Positions 63,995 through 64,000 of a stretch of 64,000 bases of DNA are shown here, one piece after another (the stretch's first letter is position 1; the number at the start of each line of letters is the position of its first letter). The DNA comes from an uncultured archaeon (GTDB taxonomy: Archaea; Micrarchaeota; Micrarchaeia; Anstonellales; Anstonellaceae): contig CABMCD010000024.1 of NCBI GenBank assembly GCA_902384555.1, forward strand, positions 28,704 through 92,703, read 5' to 3'. Both the position numbers and the translations under genes were made by a program. The notes beneath the pieces are model-generated. The model worked only from the letters and a program-made list of their open reading frames with translations. It searched no databases and was not told where the DNA came from.

Positions 63995-64000
63995 TGAAAT

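Noticed and set aside
1-64000. CRISPR array, cas genes, rRNA operon, IS element
   Set aside because: Looked for regularly spaced repeats, transposase and cas motifs; none seen

Overview
This is a GC-rich archaeal chromosomal segment, densely coding on both strands and mostly housekeeping. The archaeal assignment rests on topoisomerase VI A/B, EF-1alpha followed by S10, S3Ae, S15, L40e, Alba, NAC, archaeal-type AlaRS/AspRS/ValRS, Elp3, CCA transferase and a DUF460 protein. A DPANN-like lineage is plausible but is inference only. Nine tRNA genes can be read directly: Ala-CGC, Ser-TGA, Asp-GTC, Tyr-GTA with a 58-nt intron, Val-CAC, Glu-CTC, Asn-GTT, Leu-TAG and Thr-TGT. Other legible units are tandem ftsZ genes (the first truncated at the window edge), an ahcY/PfkB-kinase pair, a cbiMNQO cobalt ECF operon under an ArsR-like regulator, and a PadR / ABC-2 exporter / surface-protein locus. 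I saw no CRISPR array, rRNA, transposase or prophage. The most interesting items are: a duplicated 5' half of tRNA-Thr interrupted in its D-loop by a 51-bp two-hairpin insert; an internally duplicated Cys-rich protein; a membrane-anchored winged-helix protein; an AT-rich RusA-like insertion followed by a possible C/D-box sRNA next to the KH-top6BA operon; a candidate structured ncRNA near 57.05-57.12 kb; a pair of divergent soluble histidine-kinase-like proteins; and a large protein of unknown function after top6A. No searches were run. All family names are from reading motifs in the translations.
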